DNA of 32,744 nucleotides from positions 1-32,744 of the forward strand of contig DASQUP010000225.1 in assembly GCA_035641235.1 (NCBI GenBank), given 5' to 3'. Below the pieces are notes generated by a model, which had not been told where the DNA came from, searched no databases, and saw only the letters and a program-made list of their open reading frames with translations. The position numbers were made by a program, and so were the translations under genes. Shown here piece after piece: positions 7,898-15,229 of this stretch; the first letter of the stretch is position 1; each line of letters opens with the position of its first letter. This DNA is from DASQUP01 sp035641235 (GTDB lineage Bacteria > Actinomycetota > CADDZG01 > WHSQ01).

Positions 7898-8815
7898 ATG
7901 CCGATTACGCCCGTCGACAAGGTGTGGATGAATGGGAAGTTCGTCGACTGGGAGAACGCGACGGTACACATCCTCACTCACGCCCTCCACTACGGGACCG
8001 GTGTGTTCGAGGGAATCCGCTGTTACGAAACACAGCACGGCCCTGCCGTCTTCCGGCTGCGCGATCACCTCATGCGTATGGAGCGCTCTGGGAAGATCTT
8101 CTTGACGGAAATCCCCTACACGGTCGATGAGTTGATCGCCGCTACACACGCGCTCATCAAGATGAATGAGCTTAGGTCCTGCTATGTCAGGCCGATCGCG
8201 TATCGAGGGTCCGGCGAGATCGGATTGTATCCGGCAAACAATCCCGTTGATGTTGCGATCGCAGTGTGGTCGTGGGGCGCCTATCTGGGTGATGAGGCCC
8301 TCGAGCACGGCATACGTATGACGGTCTCCTCGTGGCGCAGGCACGATCCGAACATCATCCCGCCGCAAGCGAAGGTGACCGGCGCATACATCAACTCCTC
8401 GATGGCGAAGCTCGAGGCCGTGAACAGCGGCTACGACGAGGCGGTGATGCTGAACCCGGCCGGCTTCTTGTCCGAGGCCACCGGCGAGAACCTCTTCATC
8501 GTGAAGGACGGTGAGATCTTCACTCCGCCGCTGCACTCCGGACCGCTGCCGGGCATCACGCGCGACTCCGTGATCAAGATCGCGAACGACCTCGGGATGC
8601 AGGTGACGGAGGCGGTTCTGACGCGCTCCGATCTATACACGGCGGAGGAGATGTTCTGCGTGGGCACCGCCGCGGAGGTCACTCCTGTGCGCGAGGTGGA
8701 CCGGCGCTACATCGGCGATCCGGGTCCGGTGACGCTGGCGATCCAGCAGAAGTACTTCTCGATAGTGAAAGGCGAGGACGAGAAGTACTACGACTGGCTC
8801 GACTTCGTAGACTGA
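7898..8815 (+). CDS. ilvE: branched-chain amino acid aminotransferase (class IV)
   Basis: Fold-type IV PLP enzyme of 305 residues, predicted to catalyse the last step of valine, leucine and isoleucine synthesis. HALHYGTGVFEGIRCY at 28-43 and the PLP lysine K159 in PQAKVTGAY fit IlvE. SEATGENLFIV near 192-202 and LPGITRD near 220 complete the class IV signature. D-amino-acid aminotransferases and aminodeoxychorismate lyase share the fold, but the FEGIR segment and the length favour IlvE. The start ATG 7898 follows AAAGGGG by 6 nt. The gene is 29 bp after serA and ends the serC-serA-ilvE operon at the inverted repeat 8822-8869. A serA-ilvE pairing links serine and branched-chain synthesis. Confidence 0.93.
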   Translation: MPITPVDKVWMNGKFVDWENATVHILTHALHYGTGVFEGIRCYETQHGPAVFRLRDHLMRMERSGKIFLTEIPYTVDELIAATHALIKMNELRSCYVRPIAYRGSGEIGLYPANNPVDVAIAVWSWGAYLGDEALEHGIRMTVSSWRRHDPNIIPPQAKVTGAYINSSMAKLEAVNSGYDEAVMLNPAGFLSEATGENLFIVKDGEIFTPPLHSGPLPGITRDSVIKIANDLGMQVTEAVLTRSDLYTAEEMFCVGTAAEVTPVREVDRRYIGDPGPVTLAIQQKYFSIVKGEDEKYYDWLDFVD

Positions 8816-8821
8816 GCCCCC

Positions 8822-8869
8822 AACTGTTCGCGACGCTACGGGCGCAACCGTGATTGAGCGCGAACAGTT
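8822..8869. terminator. inverted repeat between convergent ilvE and M23 genes
   Basis: AACTGTTCGCG at 8822-8832 and CGCGAACAGTT at 8859-8869 are perfect 11-bp arms around a 26-nt loop. The second arm also pairs with the GTTCGCG that follows it (8867-8873), so two foldings compete. There is no U-tract. Its place between two convergent stop codons suggests a bidirectional terminator. It resembles the repeat at 21231-21289 in arms and loop. Confidence 0.55.
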
Positions 8870-8875
8870 CGCGAG

Positions 8876-10012
8876 TTACGGGAGGAACGGCAGCGGATTC
8901 TGGGGCGTTCCGTTGATTCGGATCTCGAAGTGCAGGTGCGAGCCGGTAGAAAAACCTGTGCTTCCGACAAGAGCCACAACCTCGCCCTGCTGAACTCTCT
9001 GGCCCTCGGTGACGAGGAGCTGCGAGGCGTGCGCGTAAAGGGTGGCAACTCCGCCGCCGTGGTCGACGACCACCATGTTCCCGTAGCCGCCCGCGACCCC
9101 GGACATTGACACCGTCCCCGCCTTGGCGGCGCGGATCGGGTCGCCTGTCTCCCCGTCGATGTCGAGCCCCTGGTGCATCCGTCCCCAGCGCATACCGAAG
9201 CCGGACGTGACTACTCCCTCCAGCGGCCAGATGAATCCCATGGCCGAGGGATCGCCGACGACGACGTCGTCGTAGCCGTAACTTCCGGCCAGCCGCTGCT
9301 CGATGCGATCGCTTTGGCGGGCAAGGGCTTCGGCCTCTCCGCGCTCGGAGGAGATCTTCTGGCGGAGGTCGGTCAGCTTTGCGAAGCGAACGCCTCGCAA
9401 TTCTTTGAGTTGCTGCGCCAGCTCCTCTTTCTTGCTCTGCGCAACAAGGGCCTTGCTGAGCTCCTCCTGGTATTTCGCCTCAACGACTGCGAGATCGGCC
9501 TCGAGGTCCTCGAGTGACGTCATCACATCGCGGCGGTTGTCGGCGGCGGCAGCCGTGTAGCGGAAGGTCTCTGCCATCTCTCCGAAGTCCCTCGAGTTCA
9601 GGATGATCTCGAGTTCGTCGACGGGGCCGTTCTTGTAGAGGGCGACGGCGATCGCCCTCGCCTGGTTCTCCACAGCGCGATAGCGGCGTTGCTTCTCGTC
9701 GATCTCCAAGCGGATGATCGCGAGCCGGGCTCCGGTCTCGGTGACCAGTTGATGAGAGATGGCCAAGGCCTCCTGCACCCTTGCTATCTGACGGTCGACC
9801 GAGGCGACCTGCGCCTCGACCGTCGATGCCCGCCGCTGAATCGCCGCAATGCGCTCCTGGGCGGCCTCCAAATCGGAGCGCAGCCGCTCCAAGGTGTCGA
9901 TCGAAGCTGGGGAACCGGCCTGAGTGGGCGGCGGCGTCTGGAGAGCAGCGGAAGGGGAGAGCTGTCCAACCAATAGGAAAAGCGCACCACCGGCCAGGAT
10001 GAGGCGTTTCAA
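8876..10012 (-). CDS. secreted M23 family peptidase with coiled-coil region (EnvC/NlpD-like)
   Basis: Predicted cell-wall endopeptidase or amidase activator outside the membrane. After a signal peptide (KRLILAGGALFLLVGQLSPS), a long heptad-rich region of about 225 residues (LERLRSDLEAAQERIAAIQ onward) precedes a C-terminal M23 domain. In the M23 domain, HQGLDIDG and HLHFEIR supply the zinc ligands and catalytic histidine, so it looks catalytically intact, unlike EnvC itself. The chosen start is TTG at 10010-10012: AAAGGGGAA lies 4 nt upstream and translation begins directly at the signal peptide. An in-frame ATG at 10048 would add 12 residues (MNRSAITTKGNC) but has no ribosome site. The gene converges on ilvE and diverges from the secreted repeat protein. 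Confidence 0.9.
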   Translation of the reverse strand: MKRLILAGGALFLLVGQLSPSAALQTPPPTQAGSPASIDTLERLRSDLEAAQERIAAIQRRASTVEAQVASVDRQIARVQEALAISHQLVTETGARLAIIRLEIDEKQRRYRAVENQARAIAVALYKNGPVDELEIILNSRDFGEMAETFRYTAAAADNRRDVMTSLEDLEADLAVVEAKYQEELSKALVAQSKKEELAQQLKELRGVRFAKLTDLRQKISSERGEAEALARQSDRIEQRLAGSYGYDDVVVGDPSAMGFIWPLEGVVTSGFGMRWGRMHQGLDIDGETGDPIRAAKAGTVSMSGVAGGYGNMVVVDHGGGVATLYAHASQLLVTEGQRVQQGEVVALVGSTGFSTGSHLHFEIRINGTPQNPLPFLP

Positions 10013-10104
10013 GCAGTTCCCCTTTGTAGTGATTGCGCTTCTGTTCATCTATCGGCCACCCCGGGGGCGGTCTAAAGATGTCCGAATTGCACACAAATCG
10101 ACCC

Positions 10105-10130
10105 TGCCCGCGGAAAGGCGGGGCATTTTT
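10105..10130 (+). terminator. terminator-like hairpin in the leader of the secreted repeat gene
   Basis: TGCCCGC at 10105-10111 pairs with GCGGGGCA at 10118-10125 (7 pairs, one bulged G, loop GGAAAG) and is followed by five T's. It lies in the divergent gap 10049-10257, with no complete plus-strand gene just upstream. It may therefore be an attenuator in the 5' leader of the gene at 10258, or an end point for antisense transcripts. No known riboswitch consensus was recognised around it. Confidence 0.4.
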
Positions 10131-10257
10131 CGCAACGGAGCGCGGTCGGAAAGTCGCGTCATGTGCAGGAAGGCTCGGCGCGCCGGCGAATTCTTCAACC
10201 GTCGGACACGGGTTGCTTCGCTTGGAAACGAACGTTGCCCTGGGGGGAGGAATCAGA

Positions 10258-11331
10258 ATGAGACCGCGCCCACTACCTGTCGTGCTCGCATTCGCCCTGG
10301 TGGCCTCTGCGATTGGGGGACCGAGCGCAACCGCCGCAGCGTCGGCAGGTGACGCCGGGACGAACACAACAGAGGCGACCGCGACAACGGAGTACGTAGC
10401 GGCAAAGAAGAAGCGCGCGCCGAGGATAGTCCAGGCAACGATGCGCGACTCGGACGGCAACTTCTATGCCGACGGCATCGAGCTCCTCTACAACAAGAGG
10501 GTGCGGCACAAGCGTGATGCCGACGGCTCGTTCCCCTTCGGCGTGAGTGACGAATACACCATTGCCGCAGTCGGTAAAGCGTCGGGCAAAAGGATCGTCA
10601 TCCAGCTTGAGGAGAAATCGCTTCCCGATCTCCCGGACGGACTTGCCGCACCGGTTGTCACCTACCAGCGGACGAAATCCAAGCCCGTCATGTCGGCGAA
10701 GAAGTTTCCTAAGCAGAACAAGAAGTGCCGCAAGCTCAGGAAGAACAACAGGAAGAAGTGGCGCAAGAAGTGCCGCAAACGAGTACAGGCTCGCAACCAG
10801 AGTATCGGTGCACAGCCTTTCGGAGGTTTCATCCTCACCGTCGAGCGCACCGGTGACGGCACGGTGATGTCCGTGCCTCCCGGAATCGACTGCGGAGACA
10901 CTTGCACCGGAGTTTTTCCCGCCGGCGCGCCGGTCGTCCTCGAGACCCTCCTGCCGGACCCGGAGCTGCAACCGACGTGGGGAGGCGATTGCGCCGGTGC
11001 GGAGGGTCCGATCTGTCAGCTCACTATGGACTCCAACAAATCGGTGACCGTCGCGTTCGAAGGCCCGGGGGAACCGGGCGCCTTCTCGCTGACGGTAACG
11101 GTGACGGGGCCCGGTTCGGTCCAGTCGGTGCCACCCGCGATCGACTGCCCGGGGACATGCGAGGCCGAGTTCGATCCCAACACTCCCGTTGTGCTTACTG
11201 CGGTGCCCGGGCTTCCCGCGATCTTTGGCGGCTGGGGTGGTGACTGTTCCGTCTTTGCCGTCCTCCCCGCGTGCACGCTGGTGATGGACGGCCCGAAGGC
11301 AGCGAGCGCATCTTTCAGTACTTTTCCGTGA
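10258..11331 (+). CDS. secreted protein: Ig-like domain, basic linker and two four-cysteine divergent InlB-type repeats
   Basis: A 357-residue exported protein of unknown function. A signal peptide covers about residues 1-28. Residues 55-137 look like an SbsA/SwmA-type Ig-like domain (IVQATMRDSDGNF, GIELLYNKRVRH). A very basic linker at 148-176 is rich in K and R. Two copies of a bacterial repeat of the PF18998 kind lie at about 190-267 and 277-354, each with GxGxVxSVPP-IDC and WGGDC. Each copy has four cysteines (212, 216, 245, 253; 297, 301, 330, 339), suggesting two disulfides per repeat. The start is ATG 10258 with GGGGGGAGG 7 nt upstream. There is no sortase signal or membrane anchor, so it is probably released or held on the wall by charge. 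Confidence 0.8.
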   Translation: MRPRPLPVVLAFALVASAIGGPSATAAASAGDAGTNTTEATATTEYVAAKKKRAPRIVQATMRDSDGNFYADGIELLYNKRVRHKRDADGSFPFGVSDEYTIAAVGKASGKRIVIQLEEKSLPDLPDGLAAPVVTYQRTKSKPVMSAKKFPKQNKKCRKLRKNNRKKWRKKCRKRVQARNQSIGAQPFGGFILTVERTGDGTVMSVPPGIDCGDTCTGVFPAGAPVVLETLLPDPELQPTWGGDCAGAEGPICQLTMDSNKSVTVAFEGPGEPGAFSLTVTVTGPGSVQSVPPAIDCPGTCEAEFDPNTPVVLTAVPGLPAIFGGWGGDCSVFAVLPACTLVMDGPKAASASFSTFP

Positions 11332-11365
11332 TCCTGGACTGAGCGTGGCGCCGGACGAGGGCCGT

Positions 11366-11371
11366 TAGTCT
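11366..11371 (+). promoter_or_regulatory. possible -10 element for a leaderless gltX transcript
   Basis: TAGTCT ends 6 nt before the gltX ATG, which lacks a Shine-Dalgarno sequence. The preceding GT gives GTTAGTCT, like the GTTAGNNT elements before rnhB and rpsB. No clear -35 is seen. Confidence 0.45.
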
Positions 11372-11377
11372 GGCGCC

Positions 11378-12820
11378 ATGACTCAGGTCGTTCGTACCCG
11401 GATAGAGCCGGCGCCGAGTGGGTCGATTCACGTCGGCAACGCGCGTTCCGCGCTGTACAACTATCTGTTCGCTAGACAGCAGGGTGGGAAGTTCGTGCTC
11501 AGGATCGCGGACACAGACGCGAAACGCGCAACCGACGAGAACTACCGGGCAGTCCTAGAGGATTTCCGGTGGCTCGGGATGGAGTGGGACGAGGGTCCCG
11601 AAGTGGGAGGGGAGCACGGCCCCTATCGCCAGAGCAAACGATTCGAGCGCTACGCCGCCACCGCGAGCAAGATGGTCGACGACGGCCACGCATACCGCTG
11701 CTATTGCACGCCCGAAGAACTCGAACAACGGCGCGAACAGGCCCACGGGGAACGGCGTACGCCCGGGTACGACGGCCGATGCCGGACCCTAACGGACGAT
11801 GAAAGGACTGCGTTCGAGGCGGAGGGCCGCACCTTTGCCGTCAGATTCAAAGTTCCGAGGGGACGCACGATCACCTTCGAGGACATTGTGCGCGGAACGA
11901 TCACAACAGACAGCAATCAAATTCCGGATTTCATCATCCAGCGGTCGGATGGCTCGCCCACCTACATGCTCGCGGCCGCGGTCGACGACGCATTGATGAA
12001 CATCACGCACATCATCCGCGGAGAAGACCTGATCCCCGCCACGCCGAGGCAACTGCTGATCCGTGAAGCGATGGCCGTCTACGACGTTCCCGTATTCGCG
12101 CACCTGCCGTTGATCGTGTCCGAGGACGGAAAGCCACTGTCAAAGAGATGGGGCGACGTCGCCGTCTCGAGCTATCGGGAGCGAGGGTTCCTGCCCGAGG
12201 CGATGATGAACTACCTCGCTCTCCTCGGATGGTCCTACGACGACCGGACGAACGTCTTCTCGCGCGACGAGCTGATCGAGAAGTTCTCGCTCGAGCGGGT
12301 CGGACGCAACCCGGCTGCCTTCGATGTCGCCAAACTCGAGTGGCTCAACGGCCACTACATCCGCGAACTGAAGCCTGTTGAGCTCGCCGAGCGCCTGGTG
12401 CCCTTTTGTGTGAGAGAGGGCATTCCCGCGGACAATTCCGAAGGCCGTGTCCTGTTGGAGTCGGTGGTCCCGCTGCTCAACGAAAGGTTGAAGCGGCTCG
12501 ACGAGGCGCCGGGAATGATCCGCTTTCTGTTCTCCGACGTGGAGCCGGACGAGAAGGCGGCCGGAGTCCTGCGCGACCAGGCCGAGTACTTGGCAGCCGT
12601 CAGAACGGAGCTCGATGCACTTCCGGAATGGACGACCGGCGGAATCGAAGGTGCCCTTCGGCGGCTGGCGGAGGCGCGCGACCTCAAACCCCGAAAGGCG
12701 TTCCAGCCGATTCGGGCGGCGGTCACCGGGACGCTCGTGTCGCCGCCGTTGTTCGAGTCGATGGAGATCCTCGGCCGCACCAAGACTCTGGAGCGACTGG
12801 CCCGAGCCTCGGAGGGCTGA
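11378..12820 (+). CDS. gltX: glutamyl-tRNA synthetase
   Basis: Class I synthetase of 480 residues that charges tRNA-Glu, and in bacteria without GlnRS also tRNA-Gln. The HIGH motif appears as HVGN at 18-21 within PAPSGSIHVGNARSALYNY. The KMSKR motif appears as PLSKR at 253-257 (DGKPLSKRWGD), with proline replacing the first lysine. C108, C110 and C135 sit where a zinc knuckle occurs in many bacterial GluRS. The anticodon-binding half follows from about residue 320. The divergent HIGH sequence is familiar from some actinobacterial GluRS and need not mean loss of function. It is followed directly by tRNA-Gln and tRNA-Glu genes, which argues for a non-discriminating enzyme working with GatCAB. 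Confidence 0.95.
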   Translation: MTQVVRTRIEPAPSGSIHVGNARSALYNYLFARQQGGKFVLRIADTDAKRATDENYRAVLEDFRWLGMEWDEGPEVGGEHGPYRQSKRFERYAATASKMVDDGHAYRCYCTPEELEQRREQAHGERRTPGYDGRCRTLTDDERTAFEAEGRTFAVRFKVPRGRTITFEDIVRGTITTDSNQIPDFIIQRSDGSPTYMLAAAVDDALMNITHIIRGEDLIPATPRQLLIREAMAVYDVPVFAHLPLIVSEDGKPLSKRWGDVAVSSYRERGFLPEAMMNYLALLGWSYDDRTNVFSRDELIEKFSLERVGRNPAAFDVAKLEWLNGHYIRELKPVELAERLVPFCVREGIPADNSEGRVLLESVVPLLNERLKRLDEAPGMIRFLFSDVEPDEKAAGVLRDQAEYLAAVRTELDALPEWTTGGIEGALRRLAEARDLKPRKAFQPIRAAVTGTLVSPPLFESMEILGRTKTLERLARASEG

Positions 12821-12875
12821 GGTATCCTCACTCACCGATCCATGCCCCTGATGCGGGCCTGGATGGTCGCGTCCT

Positions 12876-12948
12876 TGGGGCGTGGGGTAACCTGGCAGCC
12901 CGGCGGATTCTGGTTCCGTTAGTCCTGGTTCGAATCCAGGCGCCCCAG
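12876..12948 (+). tRNA. tRNA-Gln (anticodon CTG)
   Basis: The cloverleaf was folded by hand. The acceptor TGGGGCG (12876-12882) pairs with CGCCCCA (12941-12947). The D stem GGGT pairs with GCCC. The anticodon stem GCGGA/TCCGT encloses the loop TTCTGGT with anticodon CTG at 12910-12912. The T arm is CCTGG-TTCGAAT-CCAGG. The discriminator is G12948 and CCA is not encoded. A TATCCT at 12823-12828 could be its -10. Confidence 0.93.
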
Positions 12949-12975
12949 CAGAGTCGAAAACAGAAGGAAGTGCTT

Positions 12976-13050
12976 GGCCCGGTAGTCTAGTTGGCCTAGG
13001 ACGCCGCCCTCTCAAGGCGGAGACCACGGGTTCGAATCCCGTCCGGGCTA
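12976..13050 (+). tRNA. tRNA-Glu (anticodon CTC)
   Basis: The acceptor GGCCCGG (12976-12982) pairs with CCGGGCT (13043-13049), the first pair being G-U. The anticodon stem CCGCC/GGCGG encloses CTCTCAA with anticodon CTC. The T arm is ACGGG-TTCGAAT-CCCGT. The discriminator is A13050, without an encoded CCA. It lies 27 bp after tRNA-Gln, so the two are probably one transcript. Confidence 0.94.
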
Positions 13051-13083
13051 CGAGGTAACGGGATCTACTCAGGAGCTGTTGTG

Positions 13084-13434
13084 ATGAACACGATCGACGT
13101 CGTCGAGCGCCCGCACCTGCGGGACGACCTTCCCGACTTCCGGGCCGGGGACAGCATCCGTATCCACGTCCGGGTCGTGGAGGGCGAGCGGGAGCGAGTG
13201 CAGATCTTCGAGGGCGTCGTCATCCGGCGCCGCGGCAGCCGTTTGTCCGAGACGTTCACCGCACGAAAGATCTCCTTCGGAGTGGGCGTGGAGCGCACGT
13301 TTCCCGTCCACTCGCCGATGATCTCGAAGATCGATGTGGTTACACACGGGCACGTGCGGCGGGCGAAGCTCTACTACCTCCGGTCGCGGGTGGGGAAAAA
13401 GGCGACCAAGATCAAAGAGCGGCGCCAGGCGTAA
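13084..13434 (+). CDS. rplS: 50S ribosomal protein L19
   Basis: A 116-residue large-subunit protein at the interface between subunits. DFRAGDSIRIHVRVVEGERER, QIFEGVVIRRRG, FTARKISFGVGVERTFPVHSP and the terminal KLYYLRSRVGKKATKIKE follow the L19 family throughout. The ATG at 13084 lies 8 nt after AGGAG; a GTG directly before it (13081) is the only alternative. In many bacteria rplS follows rpsP-rimM-trmD. Here it follows tRNA genes instead, and leads into lepB as in mycobacteria. Confidence 0.97.
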   Translation: MNTIDVVERPHLRDDLPDFRAGDSIRIHVRVVEGERERVQIFEGVVIRRRGSRLSETFTARKISFGVGVERTFPVHSPMISKIDVVTHGHVRRAKLYYLRSRVGKKATKIKERRQA

Positions 13435-13439
13435 GACCC

Positions 13440-14123
13440 GTGGAGCCTGAGTCAGCACCGTCCCCCGAGGGTGCGCCGATCACTCTGGAGGTCGATGCAG
13501 GCGCGCCGCCGGCCCCGGAGTCTGCGGCCCCCGGGCGCCGACTCCTGTGGCGACAGTTCCCATTTGTTGTCGTCGGGGCCGTCGTCATTGCTCTTCTTGT
13601 CAAGAGTTTCCTGCTCCAGGCGTTCTACATCCCGTCCACCTCAATGCTCCCTACCCTCGAGAGGGGCGATCGAGTGCTGGTCGAGAAAGTCGGACGGCTT
13701 TTCGGAGGTCCTGCGCGCGGCGACGTGGTCGTGTTCGAACGGGATATCGCCGCGAGTCCTCCACAAGAGACCGGCTCGCCAATGTCGGAGCTGGCGGACG
13801 CGTTCAAAGGGCTCCTCGGCATGCCCGCGGACGGAAGAGAAGACCTGATCAAACGTGTGATCGCGGTTGAGGGTGACGTCGTCGAAGGCCAGGGGCAGCA
13901 GGTGCTGGTGAACGGAGACCCGCTCGACGAGGACTATCTGCTGGACGGTAGCGCAACATACACATTTGCGGCAACGACCGTCCAACCGGGAATGATCTTC
14001 GTCATGGGGGACAACCGGGATGGGTCGCAGGATTCCCGAAGCTTCGGTCAGGTTCCCGTCGACCGTGTCGTCGGCAAGGCGATCCTGGTTATCTGGCCGC
14101 TGAACCGCGCCGGCCCAATCTGA
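13440..14123 (+). CDS. lepB: signal peptidase I, first copy
   Basis: Membrane serine protease of 227 residues that removes signal peptides from exported proteins. A disordered Pro/Ala-rich cytosolic tail (1-36) precedes one transmembrane helix at about 41-63. The nucleophile is S68 in PSTSMLPTL and the general-base lysine is K138 in DLIKRVIAV. The box GDNRDGSQDSRSFG at 190-203 is the family signature. The start is GTG 13440, 5 bp after rplS, without an obvious ribosome site, so it is probably read with rplS. The insert PMSELADAFKGLLGMP between the catalytic residues is also seen, in altered form, in the second copy, showing that the two are paralogues. Confidence 0.95.
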   Translation: MEPESAPSPEGAPITLEVDAGAPPAPESAAPGRRLLWRQFPFVVVGAVVIALLVKSFLLQAFYIPSTSMLPTLERGDRVLVEKVGRLFGGPARGDVVVFERDIAASPPQETGSPMSELADAFKGLLGMPADGREDLIKRVIAVEGDVVEGQGQQVLVNGDPLDEDYLLDGSATYTFAATTVQPGMIFVMGDNRDGSQDSRSFGQVPVDRVVGKAILVIWPLNRAGPI

Positions 14124-14186
14124 GCAAGCCTGTAATTGACGGAATTGAGTCCATTTGCAAACTGATCGCGCTTAAGGTTTTTCAAT

Positions 14187-15173
14187 ATGCCGAAGGTCCA
14201 GGAACTCGCCCGCGAACTCGGAATGACCTCGCAGGAACTGCTCAGGCATCTAGAGCGGATCGGTCGTCCCGCCGCAGGTCACACCTCTATCGTCGAGGAC
14301 GATGTTGCGCGCCGCCTCCGCATGGAGATGGGGAACGGTTCCGTGTTGGGGGATGAGAACGACCAGGCAACAGTGACTACCGTGGAGCCGGGAGTGACCA
14401 CCGTCGAGCCGGCGCCGCCGGCGGACTCCTCAGACGAGAGCCCCACGGAAGCTCTTGCCGTTCCAGATGTAATGCCCGATTGGCACGACGAGGAGCCCGA
14501 GAAAAAGGCTCACGAGAAGGAGCCGCCGCGCCGGGGGTGGACCCATTCGCTCGCCGAGTTGCCGGTCCTGATCTTCTTCGCATTCATCATCGCCGTCGTG
14601 ATCAAGACGTTTCTGGCCCAGGCGTTCTTCATCCCGTCTGAGTCGATGCTCCCGACTCTCGGGATAGGTGACCGAGTGCTGGTGGAGAAGCTCAGCTACA
14701 GGTTCGGATCCCCGGACCAGGGCGACGTTATCGTTTTTGCCAAGGATGTCTTCGGCGAGGTCCCCGACGTGCCGTGGCACCAAGATGCTCGGAACTTCCT
14801 GAGGGAACTCCTGGGACTTCCGACCGGTCGCGAGGAGGATTTCATCAAACGCATCGTGGCCGTCGGTGGCGACACGATCCGGTACACGGGCAATCCGCGC
14901 CGGCTCGAGGTCAATGGCGCGGTAATCGACGAGCCGTACCTCAGGGGAAGCGCAGACGACGGGAGCCAGGCCTTCGGGGGCAAGGACTGCCAGCGCCACG
15001 AGATGGAGAGATCCGAAAACGCCTGCGTGGTTCCGGCAGGGGCCGTTTTTGTCATGGGGGACAACCGGGGGAACTCTTCGGATTCGAGGTCGTTCGGACC
15101 CGTCCCGGAGAACAAGATCATCGGCCGGGCATTTGTGGTGATCTGGCCCCCGTCGCACCTCGATGGCCTTTAG
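14187..15173 (+). CDS. lepB: signal peptidase I, second copy, with N-terminal IF2_N domain
   Basis: A 328-residue paralogue of the preceding enzyme. Residues 1-48 (KVQELARELGMTSQELLRHL, then GHTSIVEDDVARRL) match the IF2_N module (PF04760) found at the start of translation initiation factor IF-2. An acidic, Pro-rich linker runs from about 50 to 118, a transmembrane helix from about 124 to 146, and the protease domain follows. Catalytic S153 (PSESMLPTL) and K221 (DFIKRIVAV) are present, as is GDNRGNSSDSRSFG at 291. C268 and C280 could form a disulfide outside the cell. The reading frame is continuous from ATG 14187, with TAAGGT 8 nt upstream serving either as a -10 or as a weak ribosome site. 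IF2_N would lie in the cytosol. Its role here is unknown; RNA or ribosome contact is a guess. Confidence 0.9.
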   Translation: MPKVQELARELGMTSQELLRHLERIGRPAAGHTSIVEDDVARRLRMEMGNGSVLGDENDQATVTTVEPGVTTVEPAPPADSSDESPTEALAVPDVMPDWHDEEPEKKAHEKEPPRRGWTHSLAELPVLIFFAFIIAVVIKTFLAQAFFIPSESMLPTLGIGDRVLVEKLSYRFGSPDQGDVIVFAKDVFGEVPDVPWHQDARNFLRELLGLPTGREEDFIKRIVAVGGDTIRYTGNPRRLEVNGAVIDEPYLRGSADDGSQAFGGKDCQRHEMERSENACVVPAGAVFVMGDNRGNSSDSRSFGPVPENKIIGRAFVVIWPPSHLDGL

Positions 15174-15216
15174 CCCCAGGTCCGGGGATTGATCCCGAGG
15201 CCGGGCCCCCCGGGGT

Positions 15217-15222
15217 TAGAGT
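15217..15222 (+). promoter_or_regulatory. possible -10 element for leaderless rnhB
   Basis: TAGAGT (in GTTAGAGT) ends 7 nt before the rnhB ATG at 15230, where no Shine-Dalgarno sequence is present. The GC-rich hairpins just upstream (15176-15188 and 15200-15215) may end the lepB transcript. Confidence 0.4.
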
Positions 15223-15229
15223 CACGCCG

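Noticed and set aside
8859..8873. CGCGAAC-A-GTTCGCG as a LexA box.
   Set aside because: The actinobacterial SOS box needs GAAC and GTTC separated by four bases; here the spacing is one base, and the site lies between two stop codons.
13440..15173. The two lepB genes as one gene split by a frameshift.
   Set aside because: Each has its own membrane helix, Ser/Lys dyad and GDNR box, so they are complete paralogues.
14774..15229. Long upstream extension of rnhB inside lepB.
   Set aside because: It is an out-of-frame reading of lepB. RNase HII proteins start near ATG 15230, which also has a promoter-like element.
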